From the NCBI GenBank assembly GCA_001949185.1, contig BDGG01000015.1, positions 1,185,361 to 1,249,360 of the forward strand: a stretch of DNA of 64,000 nucleotides, written 5' to 3'. Under the pieces are notes generated by a model. The model did not search any database, was not told where the DNA came from, and was given only the letters and a program-made list of their open reading frames with translations. Position numbers and translations under genes: made by a program. This document shows, in pieces, positions 36,001 through 47,697 of this stretch. Source of the DNA: Ramazzottius varieornatus. Lineage: Eukaryota > Tardigrada > Eutardigrada > Parachela > Ramazzottiidae. The first letter of the stretch is position 1, and each line of letters opens with the position of its first letter.

Positions 36001-39000
36001 AGATGCACAGTTACAGGGGCAAAAGTGAGCAATTAGTCAGACTTGCCAGCTGCAGCTTGTGCTTGATCATCCGTTATATGCCTGATGGTGACAAGTCTCG
36101 TGCTGGCAAAAGGGGGAACCTCCACTGCTTCTTCTTTATCATCCTCTGCACAGACCTTCCATTTCAATTATCCCTGCTGGATAATGATGATGGTTGGAGC
36201 ATAGATTCCTACGTGTCAAAGCACGCTGTTCTGCATAATAATAAGGAACTTCCGGCTGGAGGACGGCCTTGATGGCGGCAGCAGGCTTGGTTTGAATGCT
36301 GCACCTTGTCGCCGTACACACGCGTACGTCTTTCGTTCTCCTCTGGCTTCCTCCAGACTTGTCAGCCCGAGCTTTGTTCCCTCTTTGTGGGTCGGGGGTT
36401 GATGTCATTGATATGACTGTGAAAGGCTTCACTTATGCCTTTTTCTGATAGCCGATAGCTGGGCAGTTGGCTGTTTATTTGCACAGGCTGCAACTGCTTC
36501 GGGTTTCCCGCCAGCCCGTTACGTCGATGTGCATGTGTAGAGATTTTCATCCGGCTAAATTAAATGTCACCCACTGGTCTATAACGTCAGTTGAGTAAGC
36601 CATCTACTGTGCATACAGAAGGAAAGGGTGTATATTTCCTGGCACCTTTTGATATCATCGGCTGAGAGTTCCCCGACATATCACTTACCAATTTCTGGAC
36701 ACCCTTGTCTTTGATGCATCAGTACGAGATGAAGTCCGCCTAATTTTAGTCAGACGTGCCTAATGCTCGTGAGAATGTTTTGCGCCGAAAGCCGCTTGCC
36801 ACAGATGATCTCAATCGGCATGGAATTTGGTCGCGATTAGTCTGGCTTGTACTGATGGATCATTGGCGTTACCGCTAACTATTTGTGAATATTTGATGGG
36901 AAGTGGGATTTTCTGTACTTACCTATGAATTACGCCATCAAGTGCGCTGGGTTTTTGCCGGTGTTCGAAAGCGATTACCTACTACAAAGTCCGATGATCA
37001 GAGCGGACACCAAGATGGTGGCCTGCGGCGTCGTCCTCTTCGCCGACACGGTATAAACATGTCCGATACATTTAAAAAAATTGATAACTGAGATACTGTC
37101 TCCATGATGTGATGGCCCCGGTTACAAGGTTGGACTTTTTGTACCGTTGATTTGATGTTTTTCTTTTGTTCAGGATTTCCGAACGCACATTGTCCGCGAA
37201 CTGTACGACACGGAGAGCTCCTATGTGGACTCGTTGCAAATACTGGAGAAGGTACGTTTTGACAAGTGTCAGTTTTACATGGAGCTGTTCCTTGCGCTCT
37301 TCAAAGTGAAACTGGCCGGAGAGGGAGAGAGTCTTACTTTGATCGGTGTAAGTCAATGCAGGTCTTGGCGACCCACCGTAGGTAGCAGCGGGAGGCACAG
37401 TCAAGAGGTCTCATTTATGAGACCTCTTCTCGGGAATATTTTCCACGGGCCCATCTCACGTGTCTTGAAGAATCTGTCAGCAAAGGTCTTACCTGCCTAC
37501 TCAAGTGACATTGCCACAGTCTAGTACGACGACTATGATCACCATCCGTGAGGAACAGCGGAAGTTGTAATTAAGGTTCGATCATCCACTTCAAAGGCTG
37601 CCATCTTCCTCATCGGCTGACCAATCAACGTCAGTCCATCTCCCATCTCTCTACCCAAATATTGTGCCCCACGTCTCTGTCTTTACGACTTTTGTGGACA
37701 CCAAAACAAAAGTCTCGCGTGATAATGACGCGTGGAAACTAGTGTATAATTAGCCAGATGGCCCTGCTCTTTACGCTACAAACTTGTCAATGACTCTCTC
37801 TTCCTTTGTAGTACTACGAGACCTTGAAGAATAACGAGGAAGTGGTGGACAAAACCCTGGCCAGTAACATGTTTTACCAAATCCCCAGCATAACAGCTCA
37901 TCACCTTACCCTCTTAGAGGGATTAAAAGACCGTATTGAGCACTGGGATAATCGGCAAAAAATAGGTGACCTCGTTGTTGACACGGTAAGACCATCTTTC
38001 TTCCATCTTCACAGCCAGGCTAAAGCGCCAAACTACCCGCTAGGCTTTATCTTATGGCTGACCGCTCTTGACCTTTGCAGTTCACCAAAGAATCTGTGAT
38101 TGATACCTACACCGCCTTCATAAATAACTGGAAGACTGCCAAAGACGCCATTAAACTTGCAAAATCCACTCGACCATGCTTCGTCAAGTTCCTCGAGGTT
38201 CGTTCCTTGCTACAACCAACAAGACTGTAGGTTTTAATTTGAAAACTTTACTGTCTACATTTCAAAGTTTCATCTGAAACGTAATGCTATCTTTACTAAA
38301 CATGATGAATTATTAACATCAGTATATGAAACACGCTTCCTTGATTTACTCAGGGTCGAATTTCAATTCTGATTATTCTGCGATTGTCCGTTTCGATTTT
38401 GCACAAACAGTCTTCTCGGTTGATTAGTGGCCAAAGCCTGGTTGGCTAATTATTGCGTAGGACGAGGTTATGTTGCGGCCTGCGGCTTAATTTTAGACGG
38501 TAGGCGGGGACCTGACGGCTTTCTCTTGATAGGATTGGACACGTGAGCACCGGGGGAAATTGGACCTGGACGCTTTGCTAATCATGCCCGTACAGCGGAT
38601 CCCGCGCTATGAGCTGCTGATCAAGGCATGTCTTCATTGTGGCCAGCGGAAGGCCTTGCGGCTTATCCTTGACGGATGACTAATTAATATTCATGTCTCT
38701 TACAGGAACTGCTGAAGCACACAGCGGAAGACCATCCTGACCGCGCCGACTTGGAGCTAGCCCAGAATGAGCTCCACGATTTAGCCCTCAAAATCAACGC
38801 CATGGAAAGCGAAGTCGACGAAGCCGAACGTACCATCATCCGCTTGAAGGAGCTGGAGCTGAACATTGACGGCCTTAATGACGTGAGCTAATTAACATGG
38901 GCAGCACCGTTAGCAGGTCTTGAAACCATAATGACCGATAAAGGGCTTAGCTAACAGGACTAATTTGGTTATAGCTGGTAGAACCGAACCGGAAGTTCCT

Positions 39001-42000
39001 CAAATTTGATTTGGTCACCATGTCGGTTAGTTCTTCACCCATATGATCATCACACCTTGCTCCATATGATCATCACACTGACCATGTTGTAGAGTGGCAT
39101 TGGCATGAAGAAAGATCGTTGTCTCTTTCTCTTCTCCGATCTCCTGATCATCACCAATCTGAAGCGAAAATCTGGAACGATGCGGAAGCCATTAAGTCAC
39201 AGGTAGCTATAGAGAGACAGAAATAGCCCCATCAATGTATTTCCTATCTTGGATGACATTTTCTTGACTGTCCTTGCTCTTTAGCTGCAGTCCTCAACTG
39301 TACCCGACGCTGGACTCTAATAAATACCGACTGCTGATGAAAGTTTCCCTGGAGGATCTCGAACTAGCCAAACGTGAGTGAAAGACTGTCGTTTGCCATT
39401 GTTGTCTGACCTTATGGCCTTTAATGTATAGCCGCTCTGTGCTCATCGAAACGATCCTTTTCCGACCGTGAAATCATAGAACGGGATTTGGAGAAGCTGA
39501 ACCGCATTAGCGAGCTGAGCGTCTCCTTGTCAGGCTTCCACCAGCCCCTGGATGACGCCGTACGAAGCCTCATGTCCGGCCTCAGTCGCCAGCTCTCCCT
39601 TCCCCACTCCAACTACGTCAGCGAAACTCCTGCCCTCACCAAGGTCGAACTCAGCATTGCCACACAGTATGTTAATGACATCTTCCATCAAACCCAGTCA
39701 ACAAAAACATAAGCCCCCAACATATTATTTCCGGTCTCCCGTCAGTTTTCTGGAAACGACAGTTGAGAAGGCGGTATTCATTCAAAATGAATCGATTGCT
39801 GTCTTGTCTGGTTCGCCCCGTATATGTCGTCACCTTCCAGTGGATAGAGATGGTCACTGTCGTCATTGTAATCACCACGACAAAGAAATGTGGTTTGTTT
39901 TGCAGGAGCGGTGTGGAAACAATCGCAGTGAGCTTCCTGACAGCGTCAAAGCGCAACGCGTGGGAACGAGCCTTCCTGGATGCCAAACAGGCTTTGGCTT
40001 TGGGTCACAACCGGCGACAGCCACCTGACTTCCTGACGTCAATACCGATAGGCAAAACCCGCGCTGGATTACAGGTAATTGAAAAGTGTCCCCTGATGGG
40101 TTATGTGGAAATGGCAGTCTATAACAGGAAGATGCCAGAAGGAAGTGACGATTTGCTCTGCCTCCCCCAGCTAACATGTGCCGCCGCCACCACTGATACC
40201 AACGCTCACGATCTGAAGGATATTTGGGTATGCAAGAGCGATGGCTACGTCGGCCAAGTCTGCATTCTCAACATGCAGCCCGGTCCCCAGCCCACCCTCA
40301 CTTCCTGCGTCGCTGTCAGCAATTGCAAAATCACCTGCATCGCTTCCATACCACCGGCTGCTTCACCGTAAGTCCTCTTTATCCCCTTTTAGTATCCTTG
40401 CTCACTAATCTCCCATCCCATAAATAATTATAGCGGAGACACAGTTGGCTATATAAGCCCAGTGGCATTTCCCATCCTAATATCGTCAGTAAACATGCCC
40501 TGGTGGTTTGCAGGGCGAAAACGACGGACATTCTGCATTCTGGCAATGTCAGCCCCATCCTGTCGGATCACAGCAGCAGTGGGACTGACCTGCACGGGGC
40601 CGAAAGAATGGCCATCGACCTGGACAGCGGGGAGGAGTCCAGCGACGAAGAGGCCAGTATTGACGATCAATCGAGGAGTTTACCTTCGGACAAGGAGACC
40701 TTCCAGATGAGCTTCTCGGAAGATGAGATGGCTCCCAAAGTCGGCGAACACATACCTGATCCCTCGCAGGGAACCATGTGGGTCGGCATGGAGGACGGCC
40801 GGTAAGATACTCTTTTTCACTGACCAACCAACCGTTGCATGGGCACCCAACCGCTTTTCAATCAACTATTCTTTGCAGAATATTCGTCTACTACTGCAAC
40901 GACAATATTCGCATCCGCAAAGCACGTATAAGGATCCAACTTCCGGCTGCCATTCACAGTATCATGTAAGTAACTAACTTAACCGTCAGGAATTACTGCA
41001 ATGAGTATCTCATCTTGCTGTATGTAGAAGTACGGAAAACTCGGTCTTTGTCGGTATGGTTAACGGCCAGATCGCTGTCTTCGGTCGACCACCACACGGC
41101 TTCTGGCAGACGTGTCACCCCGACTTTATCGACCTCAAGCTATCGCAAGCAGCACCCATCCAGCGCATGCTGATAGTCTGCGGACGTCTGTGGTGCGCCT
41201 GTCTCAACATGATCTTCGTGGTCAACGTAACAACACTGCGAGTGGAGGTAATTAGTGCCCTAGCTTCTGCTACAGAGTTTGGCCCAACGTTGTGATCAAC
41301 GACACCGCTTTCTTCCTTCAGATTACTTTCCCGGTGGTGACGGATGCCACTCGCAACGTTTCTTGCCTAGTGTCCAGCGGACTAGGCGTCTGGATTTCGC
41401 TCCACAACTCCACGGTCCTTCGACTGTGCCACGCCCTAACTTGTCAAATCATCGGTGAAATCAACTTGACGCCTAGTGTACAGAAGATGCTGGCCGGTAA
41501 GTTGGTTTTCTCAGCATCTCTGCCACCCTAGCCACTACCTACCTATAACAGGCATACCTTGTAGGCTGTGACGAGATCCTCCGGCAACATAAGTTTGCCT
41601 GTTTGCGCATCACTGCGCTGCTGACTTGTAAAGACCTTTTATGGGTCGGCACATCGGCTGGTGTCATCATGACCGTCAACATGCCCCACGTTCTTCAAGG
41701 CATGTCAAAGCTGACTTCCATGCCAACTGTAACAGGTACTATAAAGTCCTGACGTTGCCCGTCAGCACCGGCTAAAACTACCCAGTTTCTTGTTGACACA
41801 GGAATTTGGCATGGACATGCGGGGCAAGTCCGCTTCCTCCAAGCGGTAGAACAGCCTGCTACTGCTTGCACACTTCCTCAAAGCTCCACACGCCGTTCCA
41901 TCCGACGGGACCGCCGACACTCCGTCTCATCAGGCACTCCACACAAGATGATGGTCATTAGCGGCGGTGACGGCTACGAAGACTTCCGTTGCAGCGCCCA

Positions 42001-42079
42001 CAGTAACCACATACAGGCCAGCATGGACAGCATGGGACGCGAGGACAACACCAGCCATCTTCTCATGTGGCACTGTTAG
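30093..42079 (+). CDS. ARHGEF17: Rho guanine nucleotide exchange factor 17 (TEM4 family)
   Basis: Twenty-three exons in consistent phase encode about 2044 residues (human 2063): 30093-30381, 30639-31328, 31430-31524, 31662-32060, 32357-33098, 33346-34095, 34371-34735, 37174-37251, 37812-37985, 38081-38197, 38533-38625, 38706-38882, 38975-39025, 39093-39202, 39285-39373, 39432-39666, 39906-40367, 40514-40801, 40879-40965, 41028-41247, 41322-41496, 41565-41735 and 41802-42079. The first 1110 residues are Ser/Pro-rich and disordered. The DH domain starts DFRTHIVRELYDTESSYVDS and includes IMPVQRIPRYELLIKELLKH. A PH-like domain (KKDRCLFLFSDLLIITNLKR) and a beta-propeller follow, with the family signatures FLTSIPIGKTRAGLQ, IWVCKSDGYVGQVCI, LRQHKFACLRITALL and VISGGDGYEDF, ending HLLMWHC. 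The family activates RhoA at actin fibres and junctions. The intron after 38625 uses a GC donor. The N-terminus before 30093 is uncertain. Confidence 0.92.
35299..35501. mobile_element. MITE copy 2 (203 bp) inside ARHGEF17 intron 7
   Basis: This is the second copy of the element at 26334: same length, same orientation, about six differences in 203 bp. It has intact terminal inverted repeats beginning CAGTGTAGGCAAATAAGGTA and is flanked by TA (35297-35298 and 35502-35503). It lies in the 2.4 kb intron between ARHGEF17 exons 7 and 8, which is otherwise free of recognisable coding sequence. Confidence 0.92.
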
Positions 42080-42427
42080 CTCATTCAACGCACCCTCACT
42101 TTGAATCTACAACTCCTTGGCCATTCCTTTCTGTAGATACAAACAAAGCTTGCTACACTGTATATTACTTGCGCTTTCCGCTTCCTGCTGTACAAACAAC
42201 CCATCTGTCCATCTTTCATCCTGTGAGCAAAAGTCCGATGCTAGTCATGTTCCTATCCGCTGCACACAGCTTTCTTACATGATACATGATCTTCTAGTTT
42301 TTCTACCTTTTACTGTGTTTCCTTGTATAAACCTTACAACCACAGCACTCCACCGACACTTTGGCTCTTCCTTTATTCGTAAAATTTACTTCGAAGAATG
42401 CACGGACGATCATGCTAGAAAAAGCTT
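42080..42427. other. Convergent 3' flanks of ARHGEF17 and RPS3
   Basis: About 350 bp between two convergent stop codons with no coding signal. It probably holds the short 3' untranslated regions. Confidence 0.6.
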
Positions 42428-43620
42428 CTACTGGACTTGAACACCTTGGCCTGGAGGTGGGACACCAGCAGGGTTACCAGGACCATGCTGGCCCAAGGTA
42501 TCATGTTGCTGCTTCTGTTCGGAAGAGGGAACACCTTGATGGTAGTCTTCTTCCTTGGGCTCCAGAACGGTAACGTTATCCGGCAGAGGTCTCTTGGGTC
42601 CTTGCTTTCCTCGGGGATCGTGTTTCAGCATGATTTTAACTTGAACACCCAGGACACCTGCAAGTATAACCGCTGTTAGGCTCATCTATAATCCCACAGC
42701 GCGGTGTAGGGCTTTGCTAGGACGACTTCCGGCTTTACCTTGTCGCATCAGGACGTGTCGCACGGCGCGGTCTACGTAGGAGTTGATGGGATCACCAGAG
42801 TGGATCATGATACCGTCAGTAAACTTCATGGACTTGGCTCGCTGCCCTCTCAGCTTCCCCGAGACGACCACTTCGCAACCTTTGGCGTCAGACTCCATAA
42901 TGTATCGCACCACACCGTAGCACGCTCTGCAACAAAACACACCAAGGTCACATTACTCAGTACCATCCCACTGTCCGTAGTCTGATGGTTGCGGTAGGAT
43001 TATCTTACCGGCGAACTGCAAGCCCACCGAGAAGTTTGTAGCGAAGGGACTCGCATTGTGCGATGGCACACAAACCACGGACGGCAACTTTCTCAGCATA
43101 CAACTGCAAAGCAAATCAATAATCAAGCATGAACCAGTGGGAATAACATTCAACAACCGGCGCTGAAGGGCAATGCTGAAGTCATCAACATGAACAACAA
43201 TTTTATTACCTCGACAGTGTTTTCTGTGAAGCCGAAACGCTTTTGCACAACGCTGGTCAGCTCACGAATCCTCTTTCCCTTCTCACCGAGAACGCTCTGC
43301 GTGCGGGTAGCCAAAATGATGATCTCAGTGTTGGTTGGAGCAGTCCTAACTTCCACGCCAGAGTAACCATCTTCAGCCAGCTCCCGCTTCAGGAATTCGT
43401 CCAGTTCAGCTTTGAAGACACCATTGTTGATAAACTACAAAGACATCCAAACGTAATTCCAAGAGAGAGAATTGCCAAAGGTAAAGATATTAGCGCATCA
43501 AGAAGAAAACTGGGGGGATCTGCTTCGAGGCAGGCGCCGAAATCAGCATCCTCTCACTGTCCCAAACATCTCCGCACTGACCTTTCGCTTCTTCGAAACT
43601 TGCATCACTTGTCCCGCCAT
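42428..43620 (-). CDS. RPS3: 40S ribosomal protein S3 (uS3)
   Basis: Five exons on the minus strand: 43620-43582, 43434-43210, 43103-43009, 42926-42739 and 42657-42428, encoding 258 residues (human 243). The start [13 protein letters not shown] is followed by [19 protein letters not shown]. The KH domain carries [20 protein letters not shown]. The S3 C-terminal domain shows [32 protein letters not shown] and [20 protein letters not shown]. The tail after [15 protein letters not shown] is longer and Gln/Gly/Pro-rich compared with mammals. uS3 sits at the mRNA entry channel of the small ribosomal subunit and has helicase and quality-control roles. Exon 1 is only 13 codons, typical of ribosomal protein genes. 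The gene is divergent from ATP6V0C with 530 bp between start codons. Confidence 0.98.
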
Positions 43621-44150
43621 TTTCCCAATAGGTTGCAGTAGATCCAAAGAAATATCCGGGAAGATCACTAGGAGAATATGAGAGCAGACGAGCAGGTTCC
43701 TCGACAAGCACGCTAGAATTAATCTGGAAATTCAGATTTAATTCAGGCGACGCGAGTCGAGGTCGATTCCGTCATTCAATACGAGTCGCAATTTCAGCAA
43801 ATCAGGTTGAACAAACACGTGATTCAACTACTACCGCAGACCGCGGATGGAGTCATGTGTCTTCTAGATGTCGGGCATCAGGTACGTACACCTCGCCCAT
43901 CTTCTACCATGGAGCCTAAATCGATGGTGACTTGCGTCACATGTTCGGCTTGAGTCGACGCCCCATCTTTCCTGTTCATCGCATTGCACAGTATTGACAG
44001 CAGAGCTAGACAGATCGTAGACTCAGTGTGAGAAAAATTTCTTCCTCGCCAGCTTTGATCAGCATCTTCCCATATTTTCCTCTCCTATCCAGCTTTGAGA
44101 GTATCGTCTACCTCCGGTTCTTCCGTCGGAAACCCTCCACAAGCCTCAAG
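43621..44150. promoter_or_regulatory. Divergent promoter region of RPS3 and ATP6V0C
   Basis: This is 530 bp between two divergent housekeeping genes. It contains a CACGTG E-box (43816-43821) and an 18-bp hairpin AATCTGGAAATTCAGATT near 43719. A 45-codon open stretch at 43747-43881 is bordered by splice-like sites. No TATA box is obvious near either start. The promoter role is inferred from position only. Confidence 0.5.
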
Positions 44151-45556
44151 ATGTCTGCTGCCGGACCACCCAGCTTCTCGGCACCAGGACAGCAGCCGCT
44201 GTATACGCCATTCTTCGGGGTGATGGGAGCCACATCTGCCATGATCTTTAGTGGTGAGCCTTCTTTACCCAGCTTCCCTTTCAGTATGACTCGATCGATA
44301 ATGCATCGAGGCCTTTTACTGGTACATGTGTAATTTGCCCCTGTACCGTGAACACGCTCTGGGATGCGCTACCCCGCGCTAACAGACTAGCACGATATGG
44401 ACTGTGATGTTCTTCTCACCTTCGTTTTAGGGAGCAAATGTGGACAGCAACGAAGGAATCGAGCTTTCCAAAAAGGTCTTTTCCTGGGTCACATGACGAG
44501 GAAGGTTAAGCTTGCAAGGAAGCCTTGATGCCTTGAATGCAAAAATGGCTGGTTATCATTGAACAATAATCAGGCACTTGGCATGTTGAGTCATGTGACC
44601 AAGCAAAATGTCGCTCACAATTCCATGAAAATACTATTAATCTTATGCCTGTTTTATGCCAAATCAAACCCCGTTGAGGTTCTAAGATATGGGCACTTAA
44701 AGCACAATGAGAATGTGAGGTGAGCGAAGACAAATGGGAAGTTCTAGTCAAGCGCCGAGAGCCGATTAGGCATGCAATCAATATAAACTCCTGCTTGAGA
44801 AAAGGTTCGAGGTGCTGTTCTTTCGCGGGGGTTCCCGAGGTTGATGAAAATATGGAGCGTGGTTGGTCAAACTGTAAAGTCTGTTCTTCTGAGAAGCTAA
44901 GACCTCAGTTAGGCAAACAAATTCGATAAGATGGCTTTCCGAAGTGGCGGACGCTTCCTGCCAATAACACTGGAAACGTGCGTCACTTGGGAAAACGTCG
45001 TTCCCAGTTTCCGAGTTTTTGGTTCAGTTCATCTAATGAATTGTTTTCTGTATTTTTACAGCGTTGGGAGCCGCCTACGGAACAGCCAAGTCTGGGACGG
45101 GTATCGCGGCCATGTCGGTGATGAGACCGGAATTGATCATGAAATCCGTCATTCCCGTAGTCATGGCAGGTATCATTGCTATTTACGGCCTGGTGGTAGC
45201 GGTCGTCATTGCCGGCGGTATCGGCCAGGACTACACACTCTACAGGTAACTATTCACCTGAAGGAGGTAATATCTTGACTATTGATGGGCGATAGAACCC
45301 ACAGGTTAGCTGAACAAGTCATTATCGCCTGTTTGTATGCTTTTATAGGTCGTTCATGCACTTGGGTGCTGGCTTGAGTGTCGGCCTCAGTGGCTTGGCT
45401 GCTGGCTTTGCCATTGGTATTGTGGGTGACGCTGGTGTGCGCGGGACGGCTCAGCAACCACGTCTCTTCGTCGGTATGATTTTAATCCTCATTTTCGCCG
45501 AAGTCTTGGGTCTATACGGGCTGATCGTGGCCCTCATCTTGGCCGTCAAGCAGTAG
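44151..45556 (+). CDS. ATP6V0C: V-type proton ATPase 16 kDa proteolipid subunit c
   Basis: Three exons: 44151-44253, 45062-45245 and 45349-45556, encoding 164 residues (usual about 155). Four transmembrane helices are visible: the first around [20 protein letters not shown], the second around [20 protein letters not shown], the third around [20 protein letters not shown], and the fourth around [19 protein letters not shown]. Glu147 in the last helix is the proton-carrying carboxylate. The signature [19 protein letters not shown] is intact. The subunit forms the c-ring of the V0 sector, which rotates to pump protons into lysosomes, vesicles and across some plasma membranes. Intron 1 is 808 bp. 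The next gene, ATP6V1D, encodes the rotor shaft that couples V1 to this ring. Confidence 0.97.
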
Positions 45557-46525
45557 AGAAAGAATTCCCTGAAGCTTCTCCCAGCTTCACTTCAGTACAT
45601 CGTCGTACTCTTCTGCAACGGTCTGGTCCTCTTTTCCTGGCTACGTCGTGGCTTCAAGAATTTATTGCATATTCTTCTACCCTTCTGTCTAAGTCTCCAG
45701 CTACTATTTATTCCACTGTTCATTGTTGATGTCGTTTGATGAGTGAAGGCCAAGATCCTCGGTTTAACGTCTCGTGATGTCGTCTTGGGGTTTCTTGTCG
45801 GGAGTTGATAGCATGTTCGAGCGTAAAGTACTGATCTGCACAGAAGTTCTGTGAATCATCGAAACGTATGCATTCCAACTTGTGATTTTCTTTCTCTCTC
45901 TCTCGATACTGTTACAAACATTGCTTCTGGTCTTAAAGTCGTCAAATGCGAAGCTTCAGGGTTCGCTCTAGGATGACCTCCGCCTGTTAATCATTCCAAG
46001 ACGTATGTTTTGTTGATGATCATAATTGCTACTGGCACCGGAGACAGAAGACTAGAGTGAGGTAATTCGAGGATACAGAATTATTATCAGACACGGTACT
46101 CGTAGTCTACACAGGTTCCTCGAAGGTTTGCCGTGACAAAATCCGCGTAACTATCAAAAGCAGACAAAACATGTCGTCTTAATTAAGTACACGCACGAAG
46201 GGAAAGTTTGAAACAATAAAAAGTTTGGAACAGGCGATTTCGGACAAGCGAAACAGAAGTTCGTACGTACCTGTGCGATTCACGCCAAGGCCCTTTATTG
46301 ACAATTTTTTACGGTTGAATTGTCAATATGCCATCTTTTACTGTTCCAAACTTTCCCTTCGTGCATGTACTGTAAATAACGGGAGAAGGTGTTGTCGACA
46401 AAGACATGGAATGTAAATACACAATACGAGACAACCGAAAGAAAAACCTTAATTATACGTCTTTGACTATCTGCTATAATATAACATGTCTGATCCCCAC
46501 AGAGCCAAAAGCCACAGTTTGCCGA
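45557..46525. other. Convergent 3' flanks of ATP6V0C and ATP6V1D
   Basis: This is 970 bp between convergent V-ATPase genes. It includes a CT-rich run near 45890-45905 and a MITE at 46186-46372. There is no coding signal. Confidence 0.55.
46186..46372. mobile_element. Second MITE family, about 187 bp, inverted-repeat ends
   Basis: Near-perfect terminal inverted repeats share the core GCACGAAGGGAAAGTTTG. The left end begins AGTACACG and the right end finishes CATGTACTG, and TA dinucleotides flank both ends (the first base of the left repeat seems lost). The left repeat is followed by an internal partial duplication (AAAGTTTGGAACAG). There is no coding capacity. It is unrelated in sequence to the 203-bp family. 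A Tc1/mariner-type origin is inferred from the TA flanks. Confidence 0.8.
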
Positions 46526-47332
46526 CTAAAAGAGGACATCGGCGTCGTTATCCTCGTCGATGATGTTGCGGACGTGATTGATCTTTTCTGCATACTTTCC
46601 TTGGCCGTGCAGACTTCCCTCCTGCTGCTGCTGCTGCTGCAGACTGGCCGCCGACTCTTTCTCCTCTTTCTCCACTTTCTCCTTCCTGTCCCTTGCTTGC
46701 TTCTTCTTTTCCTGCACCTTCTTCAAGCGAAAGAATTCCTCTCGTTCACGTTCATCGAGTTCGGAGACGATGTAGGCCAGGGTTCTTTCAATCTTGGGGA
46801 TGATGACGTGCTCGATGGCGTTGACGCGACGATTGGTCACTTTGATCACTTCGTCCAGCGTTACAAAGGATGTCTGCAAAGAAGCCAGATCCACCAGTAA
46901 CTTTACGGCAGTCAGGTAGTTCTTCTTCAACTTGGCCACTTGCTGACCACCTTTGGCGATACCCGTCAGCTCGTAACTGTCTGTGCCTTCGACGTAATGC
47001 TCGAAGACGGGAAGGTTGACACCAGCCACGTTATCCTTTCGAGTTCGTACTTTGATCTGCGCCTTCGCCACACTCTGCAGCACAGTCTGGTTGACATCGC
47101 CAGCAGCAAACTTGGTCTCGGCCAGAGAGAAAGCGGCTTCTTTCATGACTTCACCCATCTGTACCTTGGTCTCGATGATCTTCCCCAAGATGGCACGAAA
47201 ACGCATCGTCAAAGCATCCGACTTCTTTTTCAACAGGGAATGACCTTTCTGGGCTCCTTTCAGACGCGTTTTCATCAAGGTCTGCGCCATACGCGAGGGG
47301 AAAATGTTGATCTTTTCATCCTTCCCAGACAT
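46526..47332 (-). CDS. ATP6V1D: V-type proton ATPase subunit D
   Basis: A single uninterrupted reading frame of 268 residues (human 247). It starts [20 protein letters not shown], followed by the family core [45 protein letters not shown]-like [34 protein letters not shown] and [20 protein letters not shown]. The charged coiled-coil C-terminus carries an extra Lys/Glu-rich and Gln6 segment. Subunit D is the central rotor shaft of V1, transmitting ATP-driven rotation to the c-ring. The ORF stays open upstream to 47545, but the ATG at 47332 gives the conserved N-terminus. Lack of introns contrasts with most neighbours. I see no poly(A) tract or flanking repeats that would prove retroposition. 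Confidence 0.97.
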   Translation of the reverse strand: MSGKDEKINIFPSRMAQTLMKTRLKGAQKGHSLLKKKSDALTMRFRAILGKIIETKVQMGEVMKEAAFSLAETKFAAGDVNQTVLQSVAKAQIKVRTRKDNVAGVNLPVFEHYVEGTDSYELTGIAKGGQQVAKLKKNYLTAVKLLVDLASLQTSFVTLDEVIKVTNRRVNAIEHVIIPKIERTLAYIVSELDEREREEFFRLKKVQEKKKQARDRKEKVEKEEKESAASLQQQQQQEGSLHGQGKYAEKINHVRNIIDEDNDADVLF

Positions 47333-47697
47333 CGTGCGCGGGTGGAGGCTTTGTGGAAGATAGAGTTGTGAAAGAGTTGACTCGGAAGTCTCACTTGTCC
47401 AGGAAATGGACGACGCTCCCAGGTCGTCTGGATTCGTGCCAATCCAAGCAAGCGGTTCTGTTAGTCCATGGCTCCTACAAACAGGGTGGTTAGGAGAGCG
47501 GAATCGAGGAGAGGCAGGCGCAGAAGTGAGAAGGCGAAGAATCAAATCGGGGCATGTGATGTGCTAGTAGCCTGCCAGGGCGGGCTGCTGCAGACAAGTT
47601 GGATAACTCATGTAAACAGTTGAGGCCCCGTGACCAGTTATTAGCGGTTGAACACCACGTGTCACAATATGTGTGAGCCTCCGGAAGTACGAACCAC

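Noticed and set aside
43816-47661. CACGTG E-boxes roughly 330 bp upstream of both V-ATPase start codons (43816 and 47656), suggesting shared TFEB-type control
   Set aside because: CACGTG appears about as often as chance predicts across the window (around ten in 64 kb), and neither is the full TCACGTGA octamer.
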